A stretch of DNA of 16,769 nucleotides from NCBI GenBank assembly GCA_002428935.1, contig DIYG01000081.1, forward strand, positions 1-16,769, read 5' to 3'. Under the pieces are notes generated by a model, which worked only from the letters and a program-made list of their open reading frames with translations, ran no database searches and was not told the origin of the DNA. Shown in pieces: positions 7,932-16,218 of the stretch. Every line of letters begins with the position of its first letter. Within the stretch, counting starts at the first letter, position 1. The position numbers were made by a program, and so were the translations under genes. This DNA is from Halieaceae bacterium UBA6060 (lineage in GTDB: Bacteria > Pseudomonadota > Gammaproteobacteria > Pseudomonadales > Halieaceae).

Positions 7932-10604
7932 ATGCAGGACTGGATAATCGACTCCAAGCTCGCGCCACCCCCGGGGAGCGGCAAGCCCCTTCGCCGCGAG
8001 CGCCTGCTTTCACGATTGCATGGCTGCGCCGAAGGCGGCGTCTGCCTCATCCACGCCGCCGCCGGCTATGGGAAAACGGCCATCTTGGCCCGCTGGTATG
8101 AAGATCTGGAAGACAACGGCATCCCCGTCGCCTGGCTGAGTCTCGACGAACGCGACGGCCATCTAAAAAGCTTTCTGACCTACCTTGCCGCAGCCTGTCG
8201 TCAGGGAGGATTCTCGGAGTTTCAGTCGGCGCCCCTGTCCGACCTGGGCACCCTGTCCGAAGAAGATGCGACTCTGGCCGTTCTCACAAGCTTAAGCCGC
8301 TTAAAAGGCCGTCACGTGCTCGTGCTGGACGATGTCCATCGTTCGGCGGGCAAGTCCGTAGAAGTTTTTCTGGACCGACTTGCCCACACGCATCTTCACA
8401 ACCTAATGCTGGTACTCAGTTCTCGCTCTCTTCCCGAACACATGGCCATTGCCGATCTCCGAGTGGGCGGAGAGTTGGAGGAACTTACGCAACAGGATCT
8501 ATGTTTTGACCTTACGGAACTACAAGCTTTGTTCGCCGAAAACGCGGCGTCACCCCGAGACCTCACCAAGTGGCTGCAGGAACTACAGCATCGCACCGAA
8601 GGATGGCCCGTTGCCGTGGGAACGGTATTGCGCTGGACCCGTGAAGGTGCCTCACCCCCAGAGGTGCTGGAACGGCTGTCCGGGCGGGATGTGGATCTAT
8701 CCGAGTATTTCCTCGAACAAGCCTTTGCGGACCTCAGCAACGAGGAGCAGACGTTTCTACTCTCAACTTCGATCCTCGAGCGAGTCAATGGAGATATCAG
8801 CAATACCCTTTACCCCGACGCCGATGGCTGGAAGCTTCTCCGTGGTCTTGAAAAGAGAGACGCGTTTGTCCAGCGCGCCGACAGTGAAGGCAACTGGTAC
8901 CGCTACCATCGCCTGTACACGGAATTTCTCGCCGAGCGACTGCGACGCTCCGCAACGCTAGAGCAAAAAACGCTACATCGAGCCGCCGCCCACTGGTTTC
9001 GTCAGCAAGACCTACTCACAGAGGCTGTTCATCACACGATGGCAGCCGGCGACCTGCGTACCTGCGCGGAGCTCCTGGAATCCCTCGGGGGTTGGCAGTT
9101 TGCCCTCCGTGGGGATTTGGCGCTGGTGCAAACCGTTCTCAAACAGTTGAGTATCCGTGACCTTGCGGACTACCCGCGCCTGTGGCTCGCGAGGATTTAT
9201 CTCTCCGTTCGGGTTGGTCACCATCGCGCCGGAGTGGAAGACTTGAAACGATTTCTCTCCGAAACCTCCGAGCGCCGCAAAAGCGATGAGCTGCTGCAAT
9301 GCGAAACGGCACTGATCGAAACCCTGGTACAGCGTTACACGGACAATCCGGTCACGAGCCAAAGTATCGAGCGGCTTGAACGGCTCGCCGATCAGTTACC
9401 TCCCGATAACGAAGTACTTCAGGCCGTGCGGGCTAACTTTCTTTGCGCCATGTATCGGGAGATTTCGGAATACGAACTCAGCGAGATCCACGCGAAGCGC
9501 GCCCTGGAACACTACCGGTTAATGGGTGCGACCTACGCAGAGGTGTTTATCTACTTTCACCAGGGTGTGGCCCGCATGCGCCAGGCCCGTTTTGGCGCCG
9601 CGGAGTCCTGCTATGAGGAGGGCTTGAGCATTGCTCTAAAGGTGTTTGGCGCCGACAGTGATCTGGCGGCCATAGGGCGTATTTTTCTCGCCGAGTGCTA
9701 CTACGAGCGCGCCCGGGTCGACGAAGCCGCGCAACTTCTTGATCGCTCCCTTGGTCATGCAGAACGAGCCGACGCATGGTTGGAAGTGTACGTGGCGGGC
9801 TTTTGCACACTCCTACGTATCGCCTACGAATCCGGCGACATGCTACTCCAGGAACGGGTGTTTACCCGGGCGCAACTCACCGCCTCGCGGCGACAGCTAC
9901 CGCGGCTGGCATCCCTGACGGCCCTTCAGGATCAGGAACTTGCCTTACGACACAACAGACCGGGACAAAGCGCCCTGGCCGAACAGGAGACGGACCCAGG
10001 CGTAGGCTGGGATCTGGTCAGCAAGGAATTTTCCGTGGCGGTCCAGGCTCGCACGCACTTGCTCGAAGGCCACTGGGACGAAGCTCGGAACGCCCTAAGG
10101 GAACCCCTCGGGGAGGCTAAAAGAACGGGATTCTTTCGTGCCTACATTCATTTCTCACTACTTCTGGCGGCGACCGAGTGGCAGGCTGGCCAGCGCGCCG
10201 CCGCGGTAGAAGCTTTCGAGTCCGCCGTTTCCATGGCCATGGTGGAAGATGCGCGACAGGTCTTTGTCGAAGACGCGCCACTGCTCTTACCCCTGCTGGA
10301 GCAGATCCTCGATGGCGGAAACACCAGTGCCATAGCCCCAGCGCGTTTGGCCTTCCTGCGCAAGCTACGCGCCGACATGCAGACCCATCCTCGCGGGGAT
10401 ATGGAAGATCAGTGCGTCCTCAGCCCCAGAGAAATCGAGATTCTGCGTTGCTTGATGATGGGCGAGTCAAATCGGGAAATCGCATCGAGCAAATCCTTAT
10501 CCGTGAATACGGTCAAGTTTCATCTGAAAAATATCTTCAGCAAGCTTGGCGCGGCATCGCGAGACGAGGCCGTTGCCTTCGCCATCCGGGATCAACTGAT
10601 CTAA
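7932..10604 (+). CDS. MalT-like LAL regulator of the LuxR family
   Basis: An 890-residue 'large ATP-binding LuxR' (LAL/STAND) transcription factor. Residues 42-50 (AAAGYGKTA) form Walker A, LSLDERD (70-75 region) matches the MalT-type motif after it, and VLVLDDVH (129-136) is Walker B. A long helical middle (about 350-800), rich in repeat-like helix pairs, resembles the ligand-sensing TPR region of MalT. The end (about 828-890) is a LuxR-type helix-turn-helix: LSPREIEILRCL, NREIASSKSLSVNTVKFHLK, NIFSKLGAASRDEA. In MalT, ATP plus an inducer cause oligomerisation and activation; the inducer here is unknown. The start is supported by AGGA at 7921-7924, 7 nt upstream. The next gene on the same strand is a TonB receptor that begins a catabolic-looking operon, 193 bp downstream, the most likely target. 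Confidence 0.93.
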   Translation: MQDWIIDSKLAPPPGSGKPLRRERLLSRLHGCAEGGVCLIHAAAGYGKTAILARWYEDLEDNGIPVAWLSLDERDGHLKSFLTYLAAACRQGGFSEFQSAPLSDLGTLSEEDATLAVLTSLSRLKGRHVLVLDDVHRSAGKSVEVFLDRLAHTHLHNLMLVLSSRSLPEHMAIADLRVGGELEELTQQDLCFDLTELQALFAENAASPRDLTKWLQELQHRTEGWPVAVGTVLRWTREGASPPEVLERLSGRDVDLSEYFLEQAFADLSNEEQTFLLSTSILERVNGDISNTLYPDADGWKLLRGLEKRDAFVQRADSEGNWYRYHRLYTEFLAERLRRSATLEQKTLHRAAAHWFRQQDLLTEAVHHTMAAGDLRTCAELLESLGGWQFALRGDLALVQTVLKQLSIRDLADYPRLWLARIYLSVRVGHHRAGVEDLKRFLSETSERRKSDELLQCETALIETLVQRYTDNPVTSQSIERLERLADQLPPDNEVLQAVRANFLCAMYREISEYELSEIHAKRALEHYRLMGATYAEVFIYFHQGVARMRQARFGAAESCYEEGLSIALKVFGADSDLAAIGRIFLAECYYERARVDEAAQLLDRSLGHAERADAWLEVYVAGFCTLLRIAYESGDMLLQERVFTRAQLTASRRQLPRLASLTALQDQELALRHNRPGQSALAEQETDPGVGWDLVSKEFSVAVQARTHLLEGHWDEARNALREPLGEAKRTGFFRAYIHFSLLLAATEWQAGQRAAAVEAFESAVSMAMVEDARQVFVEDAPLLLPLLEQILDGGNTSAIAPARLAFLRKLRADMQTHPRGDMEDQCVLSPREIEILRCLMMGESNREIASSKSLSVNTVKFHLKNIFSKLGAASRDEAVAFAIRDQLI

Positions 10605-10683
10605 AGGACTTAATCTGAGGGGAGAAGAAACCGGGCCTTGCTCCCAACTCCTGGGTCGCAGGTCTTCCATCGGAAACCGCAAA

Positions 10684-10720
10684 CCTACCCACCTACCCGG
10701 GGTCGCCTACCCGGGGTGGG
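10684..10720. repeat. GC-rich tandem repeat, candidate operator
   Basis: CCTACCCGGGGT occurs twice, at 10692-10703 and 10706-10717, with a 14-bp period. A third partial copy, CCTACCC, is at 10684-10690. Each full copy contains the palindrome CCCGGG, and CCCACC (10688-10693) can pair with GGTGGG (10715-10720). It lies in the 193-bp gap between the LAL regulator and the second TonB receptor, about 80 bp before that receptor's start. Directly repeated boxes upstream of a target operon are usual for MalT-type activators, so an operator is plausible. The sequence is not an evident MalT box. No clear -35/-10 pair was found in this gap. Confidence 0.5.
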
Positions 10721-10797
10721 TGTTCCGAATCCGACCCGGCTCTCGTAGCGTTGACGAAAACGACAATCCTAAGCACAGCGCTCGGAGAGGCCTTCCC

Positions 10798-12906
10798 ATG
10801 CAACCATTGGCATTTCACAAAAATCGTCTAACGCTGGCCGTTAGCCTGGTGACCCTACTCGCCGCCCAGTCCCAAGCCCAGAGCGGGGACGGGAATGGCG
10901 CCTTGGCCCTGGAAGAAGTCATGGTGACTGCGGAACTCCGCTCGGAGAATCTTCAGGAGGTGCCGGTCGCCGTCACCGCCTTTACCGCTGATGAGATCGT
11001 TAGTCGAGGCATCGAGTCCACCGCAGACTTCGTCGCCCTTACGCCTAATGTCACCTTCGATGACTCCTTCACCGTCGGTAACAGTTTCGTCGCCGTTCGC
11101 GGCGTAACCCAGATCAACAACGCAGACTCTCCCGTGGCCATCGTTGTAGATGGCGTACCACAGAACAACCAAAAACAGTTCAAGATGGAACTCTACGACG
11201 TGGAACGAATAGAGGTCCTTAAAGGTCCCCAGGGGGCACTGTACGGAAGAAATGCCATTGGTGGAGCGGTGAATATCGTAACCAAAGCACCGACCAATGA
11301 ACTCGAAGGCTATGTGACCGCCGGCGCTGGAAACGGAGGTCTGCAAAGAATCCAAGGCGCTTTAAGCGGCCCCATCATCGAGGATGAATTACTGTTCCGG
11401 GTCGCCGGCTCCTATCGCGAAAGCGATGGCTTGATCGACAACACCTTCCTCAACACGGAGGTAGACTTTGTCGAATCCTACGACCTGCGAGGCCGCCTGC
11501 AGTGGTTTCCGACGGAAGCCCTGGTTATCGACTTCCGCCTTGCGACCTCGGAGTTGGAAGGCGGTGCCGTCTATGACGCCGCTTTTATCGATGGCGCCAG
11601 CCCCGACAACACCAACCAGGAACGCAGCCCCATCACGGATATCCTCGGTGATAGTGATCGCAGCATCGATGAAGTCACCGTGAAGATCGATTACACGGTA
11701 GATGCCGGTACCTTCACCTATATTGGCGGATACACGGACATCGCCGAGGATTACTATGGCGACCTGGATTTCTGTAATCCCGTTGATTGCCCCGATGGAT
11801 TCTTTGGTTTTGGACAGGTCGACCAGGCCCAGGACCTGGACGTGGAACTCCTGAGTCACGAATTCCGCTTTACCTCTGCATCGGATCAACGCCTGCGCTA
11901 CACCGCCGGTCTGTTCTACATCGATACCGATCGCTCCCTGGGCACCGTCGCCACCCTTACCCAGGCCGGGAATTTTCCCATCGTGCAGAGTCTCGAAGAC
12001 AACGACAATACGGCCTGGGCCGTGTTCGCCCAGTTTGACTACGACATCACGGACGCCCTGGAACTAACCCTATCCCTGCGCTACGACGAGGACGAGCGAG
12101 AACAGACAGATGTAAACACCGGCGCCTCCCGCGAAGCGAGCTACGACGAGTGGCAACCAAAAGCCACCCTGACCTGGACGCCAGCGGAAGATCAGCTGTT
12201 TTACGCCACCTACGCCCGGGGGTTCCGTTCCGGGGGTTTTAACGGCGTCGGCGGACGGGAGTTTCTACCGGAAACAGTAGACAACTTCGAACTCGGCTAT
12301 AAATCCACCTGGATGGATGATCGTCTATTGTTCAACGCCGCCGCGTATCGCGCCGAGAGCAACGACTTTCAGTTTTTCTACGTAGACTTCAATGCGGGCG
12401 GAGCGCAGGTGATCGATAACCTCGACGAGGTTTTGCTCACCGGGGTCGAGTTGGAAGTGAAGTACATCGCGACGAAAAACCTGTCCTTCTATGTGTCCGC
12501 CGGTTTCCAGGACTCTGATATCGAGTCTCTGAATCCCGAGCTGGGGGTCCCCGCCGAAGAAGGCAACAAGTCACCGCGGACCACGGAGCACACCATCAAC
12601 ATTGGTGGCCTGTACGAAACGGCCCTGAGCTCGTCTCTGAATGGCTTTGTGCGTATCGACTATGAACGCCGGGGTGATCGCTACTGGCATCCCGACAATG
12701 TCGACGTGATGGATCCCATCGACTTGCTGGGCGCTCGCATCGGCATTTCCGGGGATCAATGGTCCATCACTGCCTGGGGACGAAACCTCACGGACGAGTT
12801 CTTTTACGAGGACTTCACCGCTCAGGCTTTTAGCGGTTTGCCCTGGAACATCGGCTTTGCCACCCGTCCGCGAAGCTACGGCTTAGATCTACGCTACGAT
12901 TTCTAA
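10798..12906 (+). CDS. TonB-dependent receptor of the HyuA/DUF917 operon
   Basis: A 702-residue TonB-dependent outer-membrane receptor. A signal peptide (basic start, hydrophobic SLVTLLAAQSQA, cleavage near residues 27-29) is followed by the TonB-box-like LEEVMVTAE. The plug has VPVAVTAFTADEI, FVAVRGV, PVAIVVDGVPQ and the conserved VERIEVLKGPQGALYGRNAI-GGAVNIVTK. The beta-barrel contains FYATYARGFRSGGFN and ends in a terminal Phe (SYGLDLRYDF). A Cys pair in CNPVDCPDG probably forms a loop disulfide. An in-frame ATG at 10720 would add 26 polar residues before the signal peptide. I chose ATG 10798 because GGAGAGG ends 7 nt upstream and the signal peptide then starts properly. The ligand is not identifiable from sequence, but the hydantoinase-type gene begins 14 bp downstream, so its ligand is probably the substrate of those enzymes or a precursor. 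Confidence 0.94.
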   Translation: MQPLAFHKNRLTLAVSLVTLLAAQSQAQSGDGNGALALEEVMVTAELRSENLQEVPVAVTAFTADEIVSRGIESTADFVALTPNVTFDDSFTVGNSFVAVRGVTQINNADSPVAIVVDGVPQNNQKQFKMELYDVERIEVLKGPQGALYGRNAIGGAVNIVTKAPTNELEGYVTAGAGNGGLQRIQGALSGPIIEDELLFRVAGSYRESDGLIDNTFLNTEVDFVESYDLRGRLQWFPTEALVIDFRLATSELEGGAVYDAAFIDGASPDNTNQERSPITDILGDSDRSIDEVTVKIDYTVDAGTFTYIGGYTDIAEDYYGDLDFCNPVDCPDGFFGFGQVDQAQDLDVELLSHEFRFTSASDQRLRYTAGLFYIDTDRSLGTVATLTQAGNFPIVQSLEDNDNTAWAVFAQFDYDITDALELTLSLRYDEDEREQTDVNTGASREASYDEWQPKATLTWTPAEDQLFYATYARGFRSGGFNGVGGREFLPETVDNFELGYKSTWMDDRLLFNAAAYRAESNDFQFFYVDFNAGGAQVIDNLDEVLLTGVELEVKYIATKNLSFYVSAGFQDSDIESLNPELGVPAEEGNKSPRTTEHTINIGGLYETALSSSLNGFVRIDYERRGDRYWHPDNVDVMDPIDLLGARIGISGDQWSITAWGRNLTDEFFYEDFTAQAFSGLPWNIGFATRPRSYGLDLRYDF

Positions 12907-12920
12907 GGCGAGCACAAACC

Positions 12921-14507
12921 ATGAATCCAGAGCGAGATACCGCCTTGCGTATCGGCATCGACGTGGGTGGCACCAACACCGATGCCGTGTTGATGGACGG
13001 CAACCGAGTTCTAGCCTCGAGCAAGCAGGCGACCAGCGCCGACGTAAGCTCGGGAGTTATCGCCGCAATCGAGGCCGTGTTGCGGGAGCATCGCGATCAT
13101 CGCCACCGCGTCCGCGCGGTCATGGTGGGTACTACCCATTTTGTGAACGCCATCGTCCAGCGCCGATCCCTAAGGGCGGTGACCGCCCTGCGCATCGGCT
13201 TACCCATGGGCTCGGCAATACCGCCCATGATCGACTGGCCCGAAGAGCTTCGTGAGATCGTTAGCGGCAATTGCATTCTAGTTGCCGGCGGGGCCTACTA
13301 CACCGGCCAGGAATACACTGAACTCGATGAGCAAGCGATACGCGACGCGGCGCGTGCCCTGGAGCAAAACGCTCGACCAGCGATCGCGGTGTCTTCGGTT
13401 TTTGCTCCGATCCGCCCCGATCTTGAGCATCGCGCAGCGGAAATCATCCGCCGGGAACGCCCCGATGCGCTCATCACCCTGTCCCACGAAATCGGCGGCC
13501 TGGGACTTATCGAACGGGAAAACTCTGCGATTCTAAATGCCAGTCTCTGTGCTCTCGCCGACGCCATGGTCGATGGACTGGAGGCGGCGATCGCAAGCTG
13601 CGACTTGAACGCGGACCTGTACGTAAGCCACAACGACGGCACGCTCATGGATGGAGCCCAGGTTCGTCGCTACCCGGTTTTTGCGTGCGCAGCTGGACCG
13701 ACGAACAGTATCCGCGGTGCCGCTTTCCTCACGGGGAAAGAGGACGCCATTGTCGTGGACGTGGGTGGCACCACCACGGATGTTGGCATGCTGATCAAGG
13801 GTTTGGCGCGAGAGACCAGCACCGCCATTGAGTTAGGCGGCGTGAAAACCAACTTTGCCATGCCCGACGTGCTGTCCATCGCCCTTGGAGGCGGCACCTG
13901 CATACAGGCCGAAGACGACCAAGAGTTGTCGCTCCAGACACAGTCCGTAGGCTTCCGTCTACAGGAAGAGGCGCGGGTCTTCGGCGGCACGACACTCACC
14001 GCAACAGACCTCGCTGTTGCCCTGGGCTGGATGGACGTGGGCGACGCGGAACAGGTTAGGGACCTTTCCGAAAACCAGTTAGAGCGCTTTGCCAGCGAAT
14101 CCCAGAGCCGCGTGGCGGACGCTGTGGACCAGGTGAAACTCAGTGCCAGCGACGTACCGGTGATCGCTGTGGGTGGCGGTGCCCCGCTGGTAAGAGACAC
14201 CCTGCCCGGCGCCAGCGAAGTTCTGCAACCGGAGTTTGGCGGTGTGGCCAACGCTATTGGCGCCGCAATAGCGCAGGTTGGCGGGCGCGTAAAACGCCTG
14301 TTCGACTACCAGGCCCTGGGGGGTCGCGATGCAGCCATCGCCCTGGCCCGCAAGGAAGCCGAGGAGAACGCGGTGAAAGCCGGCGCCGTGCGCGAAACCC
14401 TCACGGTCGTAGAAATCGAGGAGTTTCCCATGCCGTATATGGAGAGTGCCGCCGTGGATTTACGAGTGCGAGTTGTAGGCAATCTTGATCTCGCCGAGGC
14501 GAGGTAA
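12921..14507 (+). CDS. Hydantoinase/oxoprolinase (HyuA-like) subunit, short form
   Basis: A 528-residue cytosolic member of the HyuA/5-oxoprolinase family, which use ATP to open hydantoin or lactam rings. The N-terminal HyuA domain begins RIGIDVGGTNTDAVLMDG (10-27), a nucleotide-binding loop, followed by VMVGTTHFVNAIVQR. The central domain has a second phosphate loop VVDVGGTTTDVGML near residue 280, LGGGTC near 322, and VIAVGGGAPLV near 413. It is shorter than the roughly 700-residue HyuA subunits and lacks their C-terminal part, as is common for copies paired with DUF917 genes. No HyuB partner is present. It lies 14 bp after the TonB receptor and 5 bp before the DUF917 gene. The exact substrate is open: hydantoin, thiohydantoin derivative or oxoproline-like ring. 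Confidence 0.92.
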   Translation: MNPERDTALRIGIDVGGTNTDAVLMDGNRVLASSKQATSADVSSGVIAAIEAVLREHRDHRHRVRAVMVGTTHFVNAIVQRRSLRAVTALRIGLPMGSAIPPMIDWPEELREIVSGNCILVAGGAYYTGQEYTELDEQAIRDAARALEQNARPAIAVSSVFAPIRPDLEHRAAEIIRRERPDALITLSHEIGGLGLIERENSAILNASLCALADAMVDGLEAAIASCDLNADLYVSHNDGTLMDGAQVRRYPVFACAAGPTNSIRGAAFLTGKEDAIVVDVGGTTTDVGMLIKGLARETSTAIELGGVKTNFAMPDVLSIALGGGTCIQAEDDQELSLQTQSVGFRLQEEARVFGGTTLTATDLAVALGWMDVGDAEQVRDLSENQLERFASESQSRVADAVDQVKLSASDVPVIAVGGGAPLVRDTLPGASEVLQPEFGGVANAIGAAIAQVGGRVKRLFDYQALGGRDAAIALARKEAEENAVKAGAVRETLTVVEIEEFPMPYMESAAVDLRVRVVGNLDLAEAR

Positions 14508-14512
14508 GTCCC

Positions 14513-15607
14513 ATGCGAATCGAAACCGTTGAGCAAGTACAGGACCTGACCCGAGGCGCGGTACTCCTGGGCACCGGAGGCGGTGGCGATCCTTACATCG
14601 GTGAGCTCCTCCTTCGCCAGGAACTTCGCGAGGGACGCTGCGCAGAGGTGATCCATCCCGAGGACCTGGCCGATGACGCGCTAGTGGTCTGTGTCGCCGG
14701 CATCGGCGCGCCCACGGTGCTCATCGAGCATCTGCAGGCCAAAGATGTTTGCCAGGCCTTGCTAAGAACCCTGGAGAAGCACCTGGGACGATCTGTCGAC
14801 GCCATAATCCCGGCGGAAGTGGGTGGTCTGAATTCGGTGATTCCCCTGGCCCTGGGAGCCCAGATCGGCTTACCGGTGGTAAACGCCGATGGCATGGGCC
14901 GGGCCTTTCCGCACATCGATATGGTGACCTACAGCGTTTACGGTTGCCCCGCCTATCCCATGGTGCTGGCCAACGAGTTGGGCGACTGCGTCATCATCGA
15001 AGGGGCGACCTCCGATCGCAAAGTCGAAGACATCGCTCGCGCCGTGACCGGGGCCCTGGGAGCCATGACCTACGGCGCCCTCTACCCCATGAGCGGCCGA
15101 GACGTGAAAGACAAGGCCATTCACGGCTCCATCAGCTACTCCCTGTCCATTGGCGAGAGTATTCGTCAGGCCCGGCAACACAGCGCCGACCCCGTCGCGG
15201 CGCTGTTGGACACGCTCCATCGCCCCGATCTGCAGCGCCACGCCCGGCTACTATTTGACGGCAAGGTTCTGGATGTTAAGCGAGAGACCCGTGACGGTTG
15301 GCACTTTGCCAAGGTCGAAATGACCGGCTTACGCAACCCCGACGTCCACTTCACCATCGAGCTACAGAACGAGTATCTCCGTGCTCTGCACAACGAAAAA
15401 ACCGTGTGTATTGTCCCCGATCTAATCGCGGCCCTCGACCGGGAAACCGCAGAGCCGCTGACCGGCGAACGCCTAAAATATGGACAGCGTCTGAAGATCA
15501 TTGGCGTAAGCGCCGATCCCATCATGCGTCGTGATGAATGCCTGGAGGTGTTTGGTCCGAAAGCCTTCGGCTTCAAGGAACCCTTTGCCCCGCTGGAGAC
15601 GCTGTAA
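14513..15607 (+). CDS. DUF917 (S-methyl-thiohydantoin desulfurase-type) protein
   Basis: A 364-residue DUF917 protein of normal length. Family marks: GAVLLGTGGGGDPYIGELL near the N-terminus (15-33), IIPAEVGGLNSVIPLALGAQ (about 100-119), ADGMGRAFPHIDMVTYSVYG, GAMTYGALYPMSGRDVKDKA, and near the end a PDLIAALDRETAEPLT stretch. To my recollection Pfam now names this domain after S-methyl-thiohydantoin desulfurase, so it may remove sulfur from a thiohydantoin ring and leave a hydantoin for the HyuA-like partner; this is a family-level inference. It is cytosolic, with no signal or membrane segment. The ribosome-binding GAGG (14501-14504) lies within the end of the hyuA-like gene, with its TAA stop in the spacer, so the two are probably translationally coupled. 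It converges on lrp with 23 bp between them. Confidence 0.9.
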   Translation: MRIETVEQVQDLTRGAVLLGTGGGGDPYIGELLLRQELREGRCAEVIHPEDLADDALVVCVAGIGAPTVLIEHLQAKDVCQALLRTLEKHLGRSVDAIIPAEVGGLNSVIPLALGAQIGLPVVNADGMGRAFPHIDMVTYSVYGCPAYPMVLANELGDCVIIEGATSDRKVEDIARAVTGALGAMTYGALYPMSGRDVKDKAIHGSISYSLSIGESIRQARQHSADPVAALLDTLHRPDLQRHARLLFDGKVLDVKRETRDGWHFAKVEMTGLRNPDVHFTIELQNEYLRALHNEKTVCIVPDLIAALDRETAEPLTGERLKYGQRLKIIGVSADPIMRRDECLEVFGPKAFGFKEPFAPLETL

Positions 15608-15630
15608 GCGCGGGAAAGAATCGAGCTACC

Positions 15631-16095
15631 TCAGTAGGGAATGTCCACCTGCAGAGTCTCCTTCACCTCCTCCATAACCACAAAGCTGGACGACTCCTGA
15701 ACTCCCGGCAGACTCAAGAGAGTCTCGCCGAGGAGCATGCGGTAGGCCGCCATATCTGCGACGCGGGCCTTAAGTAGATAGTCGAAGGATCCCGAAACCA
15801 GAAAACATTCCTGCACATCGCTGAGAGCCAGGGCGGCATCGCGGAACTCCCGAAACAAGTCCTGGGACTTCCGATCCAGACGAATCTGCACAAACACTAC
15901 CAACCCGGCATCCAGGAGCCCCGGATTCAGCCGGGCGTGATAACCGGTGATATAGCCCTCGCGCTCGAGCCTTCGTACCCGCTCCTTACAGGGGGTCACC
16001 GAGAGCCCCACGGCCTTGGAGAGGTCCACATAGGACAGCCGGCCTCGGCTCTGTAGCTCACGCAAGATATTTCTGTCGATAGACCCCAGTTCCAT
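15631..16095 (-). CDS. lrp: Lrp (leucine-responsive regulatory protein)
   Basis: A 154-residue Lrp/AsnC-family regulator. The N-terminal winged helix-turn-helix (about 5-58) has IDRNILRELQSRGRLSYVDL and VGLSVTPCKERVRRLEREG, very near enterobacterial Lrp. The C-terminal RAM domain (about 68-145) has VQECFLVSGSFDYLLKARV, MAAYRMLLGETLLSLPGV and VVMEEVKE, which bind amino-acid effectors and build octamers. The frame extends to 16233, but the extra 46 residues are AT-rich intergenic DNA. ATG 16095 gives the family's normal length and has GAGGGG 9 nt upstream. It is divergent from ald, the usual arrangement for an Lrp-type regulator of alanine dehydrogenase. Effector (leucine, alanine or both) cannot be told. 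Confidence 0.95.
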   Translation of the reverse strand: MELGSIDRNILRELQSRGRLSYVDLSKAVGLSVTPCKERVRRLEREGYITGYHARLNPGLLDAGLVVFVQIRLDRKSQDLFREFRDAALALSDVQECFLVSGSFDYLLKARVADMAAYRMLLGETLLSLPGVQESSSFVVMEEVKETLQVDIPY

Positions 16096-16155
16096 GGCCG
16101 AAAACCCCTCAGCAACCTGCTGATAACACCTAATGAGAATGCCAGTTAAGACGAT

Positions 16156-16218
16156 TATTTGTATTGAAACAATATTTTTAGTTTTTGCGACCAAATAATT
16201 TCGTATTTGTATTGCAAC
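16156..16218. promoter_or_regulatory. Lrp-type repeats between lrp and ald
   Basis: The lrp-ald gap (16096-16277) is much more AT-rich than its surroundings. TATTTGTATTGAAAC (16156-16170) recurs as TATTTGTATTGCAAC (16204-16218): 14 of 15 bases match, 48 bp apart. Between and overlapping the second copy is a perfect inverted repeat, CAAATA (16192-16197) and TATTTG (16204-16209), with a 6-nt spacer. TTGT-N6-ACAA (16159-16172) adds a second dyad. These fit the degenerate AT-rich sites of Lrp octamers, which wrap DNA over several sites. The second copy overlaps the candidate ald -35 element. Confidence 0.55.

Noticed and set aside
10617..10645. GGGGAG...CTCCC pairing after the LAL regulator stop, and a GGGGAGAAG stretch resembling a MalT box
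   Set aside because: The stem is short with a long loop and no T-run, and the MalT-box likeness is partial and single-copy.
10751..10779. TTGACG before the second TonB receptor as a -35 element
   Set aside because: No acceptable -10 hexamer lies 15-19 bp downstream.
10720..10797. Upstream extension of the second TonB receptor from ATG 10720
   Set aside because: It overlaps the tandem-repeat edge, gives a polar lead before the signal peptide and lacks a ribosome-binding site; ATG 10798 has GGAGAGG 7 nt upstream.
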